A DNA stretch of 64,000 nt from Acanthococcus lagerstroemiae (GCA_031841125.1 CM063114.1:5456001-5520000), one strand, 5' to 3'. Counted from the first letter of the stretch, positions 32,839-42,800 are shown. The notes: generated from the sequence alone by a model not told the origin. Numbers and translations are program-made.

Positions 32839-33948
32839 CGATAACTCTTATGTGCAGCGACTCTACGTTTTTAAACACATCAAAAATCGAACGGAACTTT
32901 TCGGAAACTCTATGTCTCAGGGGCTCATTCGAAGAATTCATATTTTGATCTTGGGGTCTAAATGAGGGTCGAATTGAAAAACCGGACGGAATGTGTACAT
33001 GTTCTGGGACGAAATGTGTGCATCTATAATCCGAGGACTAGGACGCTAAGTGCCGACAACGGTGCCAGTAGCTCTTCTCACCACTTTTTGATCGAATTTT
33101 AAATTAAGTCATCTATTCAGGCGCGGATTTAGAAAAAAGAGATGGGGTACAGTGGCGGCGGTGACCTTTGTGGCATGTAATGAGCATACAAATCATCATT
33201 TTTATTCCTTTTTTCCTATTATTGCGTTGAAAATATTCAACCAAGGGGGCCATGTCACTGCATCTATTGGTGGATTTTACGAAAAAAAGTGTATAAGGAT
33301 TCCAAGTAATAGAAGAAGGCATTTGTTCCAAAAATACTCGGGATCGTCCGTCATGATGAGAGTCGAAAATCTCGGTGAAGCTACTTTTGAAACTCCCCGT
33401 CTGTCATTCTAGTTTTCTATTTTTTGATTTTTTTTTTTGAAATTACTCGGTACAATGTTCTAAAAAGGCTGAGAACAATCCCGTGTAATTTTTGGTATTT
33501 TGAAGTTTTTCCGTCACTTTTTTGGAAAGAAAATTCGGAAATTATTGATGTCCAGGACTTCTTTTTGGCCACTGTACGTGGAAAAAGTGAACGATAGTAA
33601 TATTAGTAGTAATTTTCCTATTCAGTCAAATTTTTTATCATGTCAATGATTTAATGGGTGCATGTAAATTGCACACACGGTGGCCGACGCTACGTTATTT
33701 TTTGGGTAATCTGCACACAGCGCGCAACTGGCTTACGGGTTACTACCTTCGAAGCGTACAAAAACATATGAAACGTTTTCCGACTTGCTGTTGCAAACAT
33801 GCCCACTAGTCAGGGACTTACCGATAGGGGGTCAACTTCCTCCCCCCTGTAGGAATTTTTCGCTGAGCTGTTGGGAAAATTTTACCATTTCAGTCAGGCG
33901 AGTTGGAAAAAGCCAACAAGTTGAAAGGTTTTTCTCCTTTTGCTTTGA
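32839..33948. other. No gene seen
   Basis: Unremarkable AT-rich sequence. A patch near 33880-33948 (AGTTGGAAAAAGCCAACAAG, then TTTTGCTTTGATA) repeats in 35275-35345 on the far side of the Tc1/mariner insertion. Confidence 0.45.
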
Positions 33949-34262
33949 TACAGGGCACGGCATGTTGGTAACACTGCTGTATCAAAATCATCTGTCGGAG
34001 AGAAACGAAAAATACTTGGTTGGAAAGAGGATGAAATGCCATTTTAAAAAAGTTTATTTGGTTTTAAAAATAACATACAGACTATGTTTACCAGTACCTT
34101 TTACAAAATTCAACCTTTTTTCAAAACGTTCTCCAACATCGTCTTACTGATCGCCGCGCACTCATCACGAATCCGTTGCTTTAAATCCTCTGGAGATACT
34201 GGATACCTCAAAATCCGAACGAAATCATTGAAACACCGCTACACAGTCCAAAAGTTACAGTG

Positions 34263-34517
34263 CATGGGCGTAGCCAACAAGAGGCACCTCCCTGGATTTT
34301 GAAGAAAAAAAAAATGTTTCACTGCTCACAAGATTATTTTCGAATATTTAAAGGCAACTGAATAAAATTCGCAGAAAGTAGGATGTGCCTAGAGGCCTAG
34401 ACGCTAGACATCGAAATTGTGTGACTAGCGCCACATTGATAGCAAAGCAGCGACTTGCACCTGCACAAATTCTACCTTTTTGCCCCCCTCCTAGAAAAAG
34501 TTCTAGCTACGTCCTTG
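34263..34517. mobile_element. hAT-type MITE with perfect 8-bp duplication TTACAGTG
   Basis: The ends are CATGGGCGTAGCCAAC and, reverse-complemented, CAAGGACGTAGCTAGAAC. TTACAGTG lies on both sides (34255-34262 and 34518-34525). It interrupts the transposase codons for VTVW, and the duplication joins them in frame. The 255-bp interior is non-coding. Confidence 0.92.
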
Positions 34518-34721
34518 TTACAGTGTGGTGCGCTGTTGGAATGAATGGCATAATTGGTCCTTATTTTTTTGAAGACGATGCTGGCAAAACAGTGACTGTA
34601 AATGCGGATCAATACATCGAAATGCTGCAAAATTTTGTCCGACCTGTCCTGGCACGAAGGAGAATTATATCAAGAACTTACAATGTCAACAAGATGGAGT
34701 CACTTCCCATACCTCCATTAA

Positions 34722-34859
34722 CCCATTCGGTACCTTTGACGGATGTATTCGTCAAGCTGCAGCTGGCCCACTGTATCTTTACACGACGAATATATACGTC
34801 AAAGGCACAATGGGTCAGCTGCAGCTTGACAAATATATTCGTCAAAGGTACCGAATGGG
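34722..34859. mobile_element. 138-bp palindromic MITE at a TTAA site (piggyBac-like)
   Basis: The element begins CCCATTCGGTACCTTTGACG and ends with its inverted copy. The arms share GTCAAGCTGCAGCTG. TTAA flanks both ends (34718-34721 and 34860-34863). TTAA targets and CCC termini are typical of piggyBac-derived MITEs. It sits in the transposase codons just after HTSI. Confidence 0.9.
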
Positions 34860-35271
34860 TTAAGATAATTCGTGTTTTAGAGAAAATGTTTGGCACAGAA
34901 TCATTTCATAAAACGATTTCCTTCTGTGGCCCCCAAGATCGCCAGACCTCAACGTGTGCGATTTTTCCTTATAGGTACCTGTCAAGCAAAAGGTCTATGC
35001 CACCATAGTTCGCGATTTAGAGGATTTAAAGCAACGGATTCGTGATGAATGCGCGGCAATCAGTAAGACGATGTTAGAGAACGTTTTGAAAAGTTTTTAA
35101 AAAAGGTTAAATTTTGTAAAAGGTACTGGTAAGCATTGTCTAGACGTTATTTTTAAAACCAAATAAACATTTTTAAAATGGTATTTCATCCTCTTTCCAA
35201 CCGTGTATTTTTCGTTTCTCTCCGACGGATGATTTTGATACAGCAGTGTTACCAACAGATGCCGACCCCTG

Positions 35272-35540
35272 TACTTGGGAATTTAGAGTTGAGTCTGTTG
35301 GAAAAAATGCAACAGTTTTTTTTGCTTTGATACTTGGAAATTTGGAATTGAGTCAGTTGGGACGACTTTCACAATTCCCCCCCCCCCAAGAAAAACTCTT
35401 AGGTACGTCTCTGCTACTAGTACCCAGGTTTGTGGTCGTCGACTTTGAGACGCGTGTGCAGATTACATCTGTACTGCCTGTCTGCAAATTACATCTGTAC
35501 TGTCTGTGTGCAAATTACATGCCCCTGTGTGCAATTTACT
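35272..35540. repeat. Two short tandem repeats
   Basis: At 35272-35385 a ~60-bp unit (ACTTGGGAATTTAGAGTTGA, then GTCTGTTGGAAAAAATGC) occurs almost twice, with a related partial unit left of the Tc1/mariner element. At 35455-35539 a 26-bp unit (TGTGCAAATTACATCTGTAC, then TGTCTG) occurs about three and a half times. Confidence 0.7.
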
Positions 35541-37255
35541 TTCTCCCGACTTTATATTCATAGTATCATCAAATCATGTTCAAATTTTTGGCCCCAAGCT
35601 ACAGCTTGTTCCGGTTGTACGTAAACCTGCGGCTGCTCTATAACTACTGTATGAGACTACACTTCGTTTGGCTAAGAATAACCATTTTTTCACTCGCTTC
35701 ATTCGCGAAGATTGGTCCTGTATATTCTCTTGTAATGGAAAGCCCATTCCAGACTTTTCCCGGGGTTTAGAGGTTCTCTCCACGGCCCTGCGGATGTGGC
35801 ATTAGAAGGAGAAGTTGACACATCTTGACTCTCCCGATCCTGGCTAACTCTCTGGAAATTAAAATAGACCTCAGTTCTAGATTCATTGATCTTGGTTCTA
35901 CTGTCCTCGACATTTCCCCGATTAGACATATTTCTGTACAGCTAGGTTACGGCCTATATGAGGATCGAAGTTCTACGGTTTCTAGTGGCCAGCATTGGCT
36001 ATTCATTCTAGAAAGAAGAGAGTTGACTCGATTAGCTCCCGTTTTTAGCTGTCACCTATTTTCCGTCCAATTTCGCTTTTCCCTGCCTGCGAACTGAGAA
36101 TGAAAAACTCGAAAATATGAAAGCCGTACGCTCAAAAATAAACACAATGCGAGTTGAGCCCGAACGTTCGAAGTAATTTTCACCGGTATCTTCAACACGT
36201 TAACGGTGTTTCCACGGTACACAAGAAAGTGCGGGTAAAAATAATTAATTATTGACGAGGCGCCAAGTTATTTCATTTGCATTTAAATTGGGCTCGGGAA
36301 ATATTTTAGCCAGACCGTGGGATTTTAATACGCTATTTGTAACAATAATGGGCGGCAACGGGGAAAAAAAATCAGGCCCGGTACGGTGCCGGCTGAAATT
36401 CGAAAACGAAATTTAGTCATTTTGTTGCGCTTGTTGCATCAATTATGTAAGCAGGTAGGAGCGCCTAAAATTTCTGCACCGCTCTGCTCCGGGCTCCGAG
36501 GTCAACTTAATTCGCAAAGAGCAAATTAGATACGACCAGCCTAAAGATGGAGACTGGGCGAAGGAGAAAGTGAAACAGAAAGGGGGTGGCTCGTGTGTGC
36601 GCCGAGGGTGTAGTGCGCGAGGAGCTACAAAGAGAAAAGCAACCAACGTGTTCCCGGCAATGTGATAAACATTGAATTAAAAATGAGCACGGCATAAACG
36701 GTAAGTTTTCTTTCGAGTTAAGCATCTGGAACGAAATTAAACAGCAAACTTTGAGCGCCAGGATAAACTGCTTTTTCGCAATCCGACCGGAACCAGCGGG
36801 GTTTCCAAATTATACGTACGCGTATTGTAAATACTTATACTTACACGAACGGCAAATACGCGCCGCGAACAAAATAATTATGGTTCGTCATTACAAAACT
36901 AAATACGAATGGAAGTTTCGGAATAACTTTTTCTATAACGATTCGGTTCCGGTCTTTACCGTGCTCTTTGGGGGTAGCAGTAACTCGTGCCCGTGCTCTC
37001 TTCGTTATCAAGGAGAGAGAAAAGTCGAGATCGTTCAAAATAAAACTTGCTCCGGATTCTCTGTATTATTTCAGTGGAACATACCAAAAAAAGGGACGAA
37101 TACATGTAAAAATTCCCGAAACCTAAGTTTTGGCATAGCTATGTAACGTGGATCCGGCAAAATCCCCCCCCCCCTCCCTCCTCAGGTCTGTTGAAATGAG
37201 ATCAGCACCACTAAAGAAGAAATCTTATTGCCAGTTGGGTCCAGAAATGACGTTT
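35541..37255. other. No confident gene; one weak minus-strand frame
   Basis: The minus-strand frame 35699-35929 reads NRGNVEDSRTKINESRTEVY, then NPGKSLEWAFHYKR. It is charged and protein-like, but unrecognised and without clear splice sites. The rest, particularly 36100-36750, looks like unique non-coding DNA. Confidence 0.3.
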
Positions 37256-37424
37256 ATATTTCTTTTGCAGGGTGTGCCAATTCACTTTTCCTTCTTCTGT
37301 ATTCCAGAGCGCTTTCGGCTGTTATGCCATCATCAGTGGAGTACTGATGATGGCATAACAGCGGAAAGCGCTCTGGAATACAGAAGAAGGAAAAGTGAAT
37401 TGGCACACCCTGCAAAAGGAATAT
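37256..37424. repeat. Near-perfect hairpin, 82-bp arms, 5-nt loop
   Basis: The arms are 37256-37337 and 37343-37424 with loop GGAGT. The left arm contains TTGCAGGGTGTGCCAATTCA and the right arm its exact complement. I count only about two mismatches in 82 positions. The arms have no recognisable coding role, although the hairpin makes both strands look open. Confidence 0.92.
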
Positions 37425-37594
37425 TACCAAGTTCACTCACACTCCAAAATGGACACTACGTTTATATTTACCCCAAAAAACATATCAGCCCCAATCCGGA
37501 ATGCAGCATGGGGCTCAACGGCTGTAACCCCCCACCAGTACGAAGAGATCGTACAACGCACCAAGCCCGATACCCAGACGGGCAAGGCAGAAAC

Positions 37595-37965
37595 AGAAAA
37601 AAAAATAAAGATAAGGCATGGGAATTGAATATTGTCACTTTTAACTGCCAAGGAATGGCGAATGACACTCGCTTATACCAACTAGAATCCCTTTGTGGAA
37701 AAACAAATTTCGATATAATAGATTTAGCCGAAACAAGAAAATTAGGAATAAAATTAGAAAAGCGAACAAACGGAAACTATACCTGTTCTTTGGAAACGCC
37801 ACAGAAGGGTTTAGGGAAACGGGATTCTACATTCATCAAAAATGGACAGAAAAAATTAAAGAAATCAAATATGTTCCTGGCAGGTTATGTGTTTTAAAAT
37901 TGAAAATAGGGAAAAAATTTGTGAGAACCGAATTCATTAACGGGACGTCGATTGATTTAATGTAG
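37595..37965 (+). pseudogene. LINE endonuclease (EEP/APE-like) N-terminal fragment
   Basis: The frame reads ELNIVTFNCQGMAND, then DIIDLAETRKLG. These are the first strand and the catalytic-Glu block of the exonuclease-endonuclease-phosphatase domain that nicks target DNA in RTE/CR1-like LINEs (canonical form: N.R.L ... D...L.ETR). One frame later comes GFRETGFYIHQKWTEKIKEI, matching the G.GF.I.. strand, then PGRLCVLKLKIGKKF, matching the R...L.L strand. A single frameshift near 37790-37840 separates them. Similarity ends near 37960, only about 200 bp before the host exon. No RT follows. It may belong to the same family as the 14.4-kb element. Confidence 0.75.
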
Positions 37966-38169
37966 TCATTTTACCTTTCCGATTTTGTAATCGGAAATAA
38001 CTTAGAAATTCGCTAATAACAGTGGTCTCAAGATTTAGGTAAAATGATTATACAGCAACCTTACCCTACTTAATGTTTTTCGATTTTTTTTTTTTTTTTA
38101 AACCACTGTAGTGCTTTTTAACGATAATCGAGTATGCTTTCTTAACAAATCCTCTTTTGTGTTTCACAG

Positions 38170-38300
38170 GACAACACAAATCCTCCAGATATCGAAACGG
38201 AGACATAGATTTATATCAACGTCGTATGGTAGATATAACTAGAGATAAACCGATTAAAGTCATTATCAGGGTCGTTGTTCCTGTCCGGGATCATCCGAAG
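38170..38300 (+). CDS. Internal exon of a STAR-family KH RNA-binding protein (KHDRBS/Sam68-like)
   Basis: This 131-bp exon is preceded by a pyrimidine-rich tract and TTTCACAG (AG at 38168-38169) and followed by the donor GTAAGA at 38301. Read after two leading bases it gives 43 codons: HKSSRYRNGDIDLYQRRMVD, then ITRDKPIKVIIRVVVPVRDH, then PK. The final part matches the strand just ahead of FNFVGK-LLGP in STAR-type KH domains (K.VKVLVPV..(H/Y)PK). The exon ends in phase 0, where I would expect the next exon to begin with FNFVGK. STAR proteins bind bipartite U/A-rich RNA and regulate splicing in the nucleus. The other two frames carry stops. No neighbouring exon was recognised in the window, so the flanking introns are probably long. 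Confidence 0.85.
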
Positions 38301-39198
38301 GTAAGATTAATAAGATTAATTTCTTTTTATACTTAGTTAAAACGTCGTTCGCAATTTGCTCATTTTCGCATTTTCGAAACGTAGTTTCAAATTGATACAA
38401 TTTGTCAAATGTACTTAAAACTGATTTCCGAATCCTTTCTTCCTTCATCTTTTCTTACCTACGTCCTTTCATACCGCGGAAAATGGCAAAATAAATGAAA
38501 TGATTTATTACCTGGTAATTAGGGAGGAAAGTGAATAAAAAAGCAGACTAAAAAGATGTTGGAAAATAGCTGAGTAGCTGAATATTCTGCAGTTTAAAAA
38601 TGTTTACTTGATGATTTTGTCACTTAGAAGTTCTCATCTTGTAATTCCAGTAAGCGCAGTACACTACCAGTGCTGTAACGAAGGGTTTTTTTTTGGGGGG
38701 GGGGAGGGGAGAGAAACACGAAAATGCCAACTCAGTTCTATCCAAATAACTGCTCAATCTTATTCCAATGCTAGCTTTATTTTCTCGAAATGCCAACCCT
38801 GAATTTTCGTTTCCATACTTGTAGATGGGAATGGTTGACTTGTTACATACGCGATTATCATTCGGATAATGTAAATGAAAATTTGTGAGTTCCAATCAAA
38901 TGTTGGCAGTTCATAAAATAAGGCATTCAACGCGAGAAATGAATGAATCGAACGGAATAAAATACATTTCCCGGCAAAGTAAACGATGAAAAAGGGAAGG
39001 AAAGTAAATGCCAGTAATATAAATATAATGAACGGCAAATAAAACTTCAAACGACTTATTAATGATAATACCAGGGATGATAATGCCCACGGTAAAAAAA
39101 TGCATTCGCATGTCATATTCCGTAATTATAGTCCTTGAATTCGTCAAATGATTTCCATTTGAGGTGTAACTTCCCATAATAATGCGAGAGTTTCGTGG
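38301..39198. other. Probable intron; no gene seen
   Basis: The stretch downstream of the KH exon donor has a G-run near 38694-38704 and no recognisable exon. The minus-strand frames at 38620-39177 are AT-rich and hydrophobic without motif. Confidence 0.45.
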
Positions 39199-39940
39199 TC
39201 AGCTTCTTCTTAAAGGTTGAGGAGGTGAGAAGATACTCTGTACAACGTGGAGTACTGTGCGATCACTGCAGCACGTCTCTATTTTTATTTGCCCAGTAGT
39301 AGGCTGACATTCATGCTTTCGTTGGAACAGATGTAGTTTTGGCAAATTGTATGCAATTTGCGGAGGTGGAATTACGCCGCTGTAACCATTAACGTACGAG
39401 GTCCACAATGCTTCTAACGAACTGGACCACAGGTAGCCTCTCCGTAAAGGATGGCCTTTTTTCACCAAGGAGTGTGTGGCCTCGAGGCAGTTATTAGTGG
39501 ACGGGTGTATAGCCTCTGGCATCACCCTCATAACATGTCCGCGTTCTTCCAGAGCCATTGGTCTTAGAAGTAATCCAAGAATCTCGTTTTCAGTAGGAAT
39601 GACGCGCACTTTCAATAAATTCTCGTACATGACGATGAACGAAGTGTTTTTAGAATTTGTTGATGGTTCAATTTGGTTCTGTTCCTCTAAAGTAACTTCG
39701 GAATTTAAAAAAGGGGATATGAGGGGTCTAGGTGCAAAAAAGATATATTCCAAGTTTTTCGAAAATGATTTCAGGACGATACTGGGTTGAACATTTCAAG
39801 CCAAATCGAATGGTGTGAAGATTTTTCCTAATTTCATTTTGTTCAGTGTAAAGCGGGCCTTGAAAGTACAGGGTTGGAGTCAAAAGTGACATGTTCCAAT
39901 GGGTCATGTTAATTTTGGGGGTTAGGCTTTGCGTTATCAA
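39199..39940 (-). CDS. Unrecognised minus-strand ORF in two frames
   Basis: A minus-strand frame is open from about 39795 to 39199, reading FFAPRPLISPFLNSEVTLEE, then ENEILGLLLRPMALEERGHV, then CLEATHSLVKKGHP and SGVIPPPQIAYNLPKLH. It has no ATG start; the first usable codon is TTG. An overlapping frame upstream (39728-39940) reads MTHWNMSLLTPTLYFQGPLY, then KNLHTIRFGLKCSTQYRPEI. The two could be one gene with a frameshift near 39735-39790. Residue use is balanced and there are several cysteines. I recognise no domain and no transposon hallmark. It could be an old element, an inserted viral gene or a chance frame. Confidence 0.35.
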
Positions 39941-40084
39941 GTTTTGGGCAAGCTGGTTGATAAAGTTGAAGTGTCTTCAAACAACTCGTATACGAAAATT
40001 GAGTAATATTCATTAATAATTGTAGTCACTCTCTGGAAGAATGATCAAAGGCTTATGACAAGAATTTTTGAAGAATAAAAAAGC

Positions 40085-40730
40085 TTGAAAATCAACGAGT
40101 GATGCACAATTCCGCACACTTCGAGCACAATTTGTTAACACAGTTTCAGTTCTCAAATCGCAATTGGGGGCAGGCATTTCCTCAGTGCCCCATGGTGGTT
40201 CTCCCATTTGGAGGGCAGCGCAATTCGAAATAATGTCACCACATTTCGACACAATTCGAGCACAATTCGTTAACACAGTTTCAGCCGTAAAATCGCAATT
40301 GGGGGCTTCACTTCCGCAGCTCCCATGGTGGTTCTTCCCTTCAGGGTGCGCAGCATAATTCGAAATAATGTCAGCACATTTCCAAACAATTCGAGCGCAA
40401 TTCGTTAACACATCAGTTCCAGCCGTAAAATCCGAATTGCGGGTGGCATTTACTTAGCCTCCATGGTGGTTCTCTCCTTCAGGGGGCAGCACAATCTGAA
40501 GTAATGTCAGCATATTTCGGCAGAATTCGAGTACAATTTGTTAACACAGTTTCAGCTCTCAAATCGCAACGGGGGGGGTAGTCATTGCCTCAGCCCCCGA
40601 TGATGGTTCTTCCATTTTGGGGACAGCACAATTCGAAATAATGTCAGCACATTTCGGCACAATTCGTTAACATAGTTTCAACCCTTAAATCCAAATGGAG
40701 GGGGGGAGCTGACGAAATGGACCTACAAGG
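40085..40730. repeat. ~135-bp tandem array ending in an AGGTCCATTTC-type terminus
   Basis: The word GTTAACA recurs at 40134, 40269, 40404, 40540 and 40666, giving a period of about 135 bp. The units share CACAATTCG, AATAATGTCAGCACATTTC and CCATGGTGGTTCT. At 40712-40730 the array ends GAGCTGACGAAATGGACCT, like the terminus at 20801-20818 of the long-TIR element. The left terminus was not found. On the minus strand three units remain open and encode a 45-residue repeat (ETVLTNCARIV..C.DIIS). Confidence 0.8.
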
Positions 40731-40732
40731 AA

Positions 40733-41480
40733 GTGTTCTGTCACCGCTTCTGTACCTGTTATATGCTGCAGATGCTCCAAACCCAAAAGGTACTACCATG
40801 GCTATGTTTGCCGATGACACCGCTATTTTGTCAAGAGCGACCACACCTTCACTGAAGCAAACAGCAAATTACAACAAAGCCTGAATAGCTACGACCCCTG
40901 GACCTAAAAATGGCGCATAAAGGTTAATACAGCCAAATCTAAGCACGTTCTATTCACTGCTCAACAATAAATATCTTTTCTATCCAGTCTACCTTGGCAC
41001 TGAGAAGTTCCACTTCACCAATCGGCCAAATACCTCGAAATCACCTGAGACTCAAAACCTAATTGAAGTGATCATATCTTTGACAAAAAGACACTAGTGA
41101 GCGAAAGATTGAACAAGAAATTTCAAATTAACCTCGAAACAAAGCGACTGGCTCACAACTCAGTAGTAAAACCTATGTGGACCTACGGTCATATGATCTG
41201 GGGAGTGGCCATTGAGTCTAACTTGCAGAAACTCATACACATGGAAAACAAGGCTCTCCGTATTATGGTTGGAGCTTACCGATTCAAACGTAATCATGAC
41301 ATCAGGAAGGAGTTCGAGATCCCTCTCTCGCCAACCTAATTTCAACCCTCGCTGCTCGATACAGGAAACCAATCAACAGTCATAGAAACCCGATCACCGT
41401 AAAACTTTACTCCACCAGTCACGAAACCAGAAGGTTCCAAAGGAAACGGGTCAGTCAACTTGTTCCTAGCTAATTGTTAA
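40733..41480 (+). pseudogene. Jockey-clade LINE reverse transcriptase fragment
   Basis: The sequence starts abruptly at QGSVLSPLLYLLYAADAP and includes the catalytic block MAMFADDTAILS near 40800. After frame breaks, a region resembles the Jockey W...WRIKVN..KSK.V block. Then SERLNKKFQINLETKRLAHN, followed by SVVKPMWTYGHMIWGVAIES and NLQKLIHMENKALRIMVGAY, matches the Jockey thumb. It reverse-transcribes element RNA at the insertion site. Several stops lie between 40880 and 41090. The 5' boundary coincides exactly with the end of the tandem-array element, which suggests that element cut into the RT. A 20-nt A-run follows at about 41657-41676. Confidence 0.82.
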
Positions 41481-41695
41481 GCTCTTAATGTATGAACATT
41501 GCGGCCGACTCGCAGGAGGGAGCCGCTTGCGTGTTTTCAACCTTTTTAAACATAGATGTAAATGTTTTCCAAACGGGGGGGGGGACTAGAAAGAAACAAC
41601 AATTTATTATTACTAGCAGCGCACCACATATCTCTATTCTATATATTTACTAGTTAAAAAAAAAAAAAAAAAAAATTACACAAATTTATAAAGTT

Positions 41696-42488
41696 TTACA
41701 GGACCTCCTTCCACACCACATTTGCAGTTTTATAGCTTCCAGGTTGTACTTGGATTTTTACATTATTAAACGAAGTTGTCCGCGACAGAGCTACGTATAA
41801 TTGTCCATGACTGAAGACATACTCGGGTAGATATATCCCAACCTTCTCCAGCGTCTGTCCCTGGGCCCTGTTGATCGTCATACAAAAGGTTAACTTTATT
41901 GGAGATTGTCTCCTTTTGAATGAAAAAGGCAAGGTGGAATCCGCTGGCGACAGGTCCAATCTTGGGAGTAATATTCTTCGACCGCACTCGGCCCCAGTTA
42001 TTATTTCCAGATCCAGTGCATTCGTGTACATGTTTCTCACAATTAGTCGTGTCCCATTCAGCAGTCCAAGTGCCACATTCATGCTACGTAGCAACATAAC
42101 AATCGCACCAACTTTTAAGTGTAATTCATTTGGTGTTAAACCTCTCAACTCCAGACTATCTAGAAATTCAGCGGGGGGATTGCAGGATTTCACTGTCATT
42201 TTCACTGATCAGTCTATTCACGCTTGTATAGGATTTGACTTCTCCAGGAATCAAGTCCAAAATCTTGTCGTTGATCTTCTAACAATAATCATTCTTTGAT
42301 GTCAGAAGTGCAACATTAGAAAAGTTCAGGACGTCCTCTGGAGTGTCAAACTTTTCACCATAGACATCTCTTATAATGTCCTGAGAAATTATGCTTGCAG
42401 GTAATTTTTTTCAGAACCAGGATGAGGGAAAGCACCATTACCAATCTGCAGCAAGAATTCTGAGAACTCTTTTTTCTCCTGCTTCTAG
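41696..42488 (-). pseudogene. Helitron helicase (Pif1-like) C-terminal part
   Basis: This is the C-terminal end of the Rep-helicase of a Helitron rolling-circle transposon. The last 169 codons (41696-42205) are open: LTPNELHLKVGAIVMLLRSM, then GLLNGTRLIVRNMY, LPFSFKRRQSPIKLTFCMTI, NRAQGQTLEKVGIYLPEYVF and SHGQLYVALSRT. These are the late Pif1-like helicase motifs, including AQGQT and QLYVALSR. Upstream in broken frames come EFSEFLLQIGNGAFPHPGS, IIRDVYGEKFDTPEDVL, LLTSKNDYC and INDKILDLIPGE. The Rep domain and the helicase Walker A are missing. The 3' terminus (CTRR with hairpin) was not securely located. Confidence 0.92.
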
Positions 42489-42800
42489 AGTGGAAGAAAT
42501 ACGTGTGAGTAGTGAGGTTGAGTTGGTTGTTACCTCGTAACTCTCTTTAGACTGAACGGATTTGAGTGATCAAATGAGCATATGAAAGAGGTTGCTTCGC
42601 TGAGTGTTTTTAGACTAAGATGAACCTTGTAGGTCAAGTAGTTCGTGAGTAATGGACAACAAATGAGTGGAAGAAATGCCTGTGAGTAGTGAGGTTGAGT
42701 TGGTTGTTACCTCATAACTCTCCTCAGACTGAACGGATTTCAGTGATCAAAGAAGATTCATAAGGAGGTTGATTCGCCGAGTGTTCTAAGACCCTAACCA
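42486..42800. repeat. Tandem duplication, ~181-bp period
   Basis: The phrase GTGAGTAGTGAGGTTGAGTT, then GGTTGTTACCTC and GACTGAACGGATTT occurs at about 42500 and again at about 42682. The second copy ends GTTGATTCGCCGAGTGTT and the first has GTTGCTTCGCTGAGTGTT. It lies directly upstream of the Helitron remnant. Confidence 0.8.

Larger units (their letters stand above)
34205..35099 (+). pseudogene. Tc1/mariner transposase, 5'-truncated and twice interrupted
   Basis: This DDE/D-type transposase cuts and rejoins the element's ends. The visible pieces in order are EIIETPLHSPKVTV (to 34262), VWCAVGMNGIIGPYFFEDD (34526 on), EMLQNFVRPVLARRRI, then after a frame change QQDGVTSHTSI, which carries the second catalytic Asp. 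After a second insertion comes IIRVLEKMFGTESFHKTI. Another frame change gives WPPRSPDLNVCDF with the third acidic residue, and finally VYATIVRDLEDLKQRIRDEC followed by AAISKTMLENVLKSF and a stop near 35099. A TAG also falls near 34973. The first catalytic Asp and the DNA-binding half are missing. Ignoring one copy of each target duplication restores continuity at both MITE sites. Confidence 0.85.
33951..35271 (+). mobile_element. Rearranged Tc1/mariner element with ~230-bp inverted ends, TA target
   Basis: The left end reads CAGGGCACGGCATG and the right end, reverse-complemented, reads CAGGGGTCGGCATCTG. After that both continue TTGGTAACACTGCTGTATCA, AAATCATC and GGAGAGAAACGAAAAATAC. TA dinucleotides flank it (33949-33950 and 35272-35273). 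The left ~230 bp is an inverted copy of the 3' end, including the last transposase codons, and replaces the normal 5' half. The 1321-bp total includes two later MITE insertions (34263-34517 and 34722-34859). Confidence 0.82.

Noticed and set aside
37148..37594. N-terminal part of the 249-codon frame as a protein
   Set aside because: The hairpin at 37256-37424 supplies much of it, giving mirror-image open frames on both strands. Only the segment after 37595 resembles an endonuclease.
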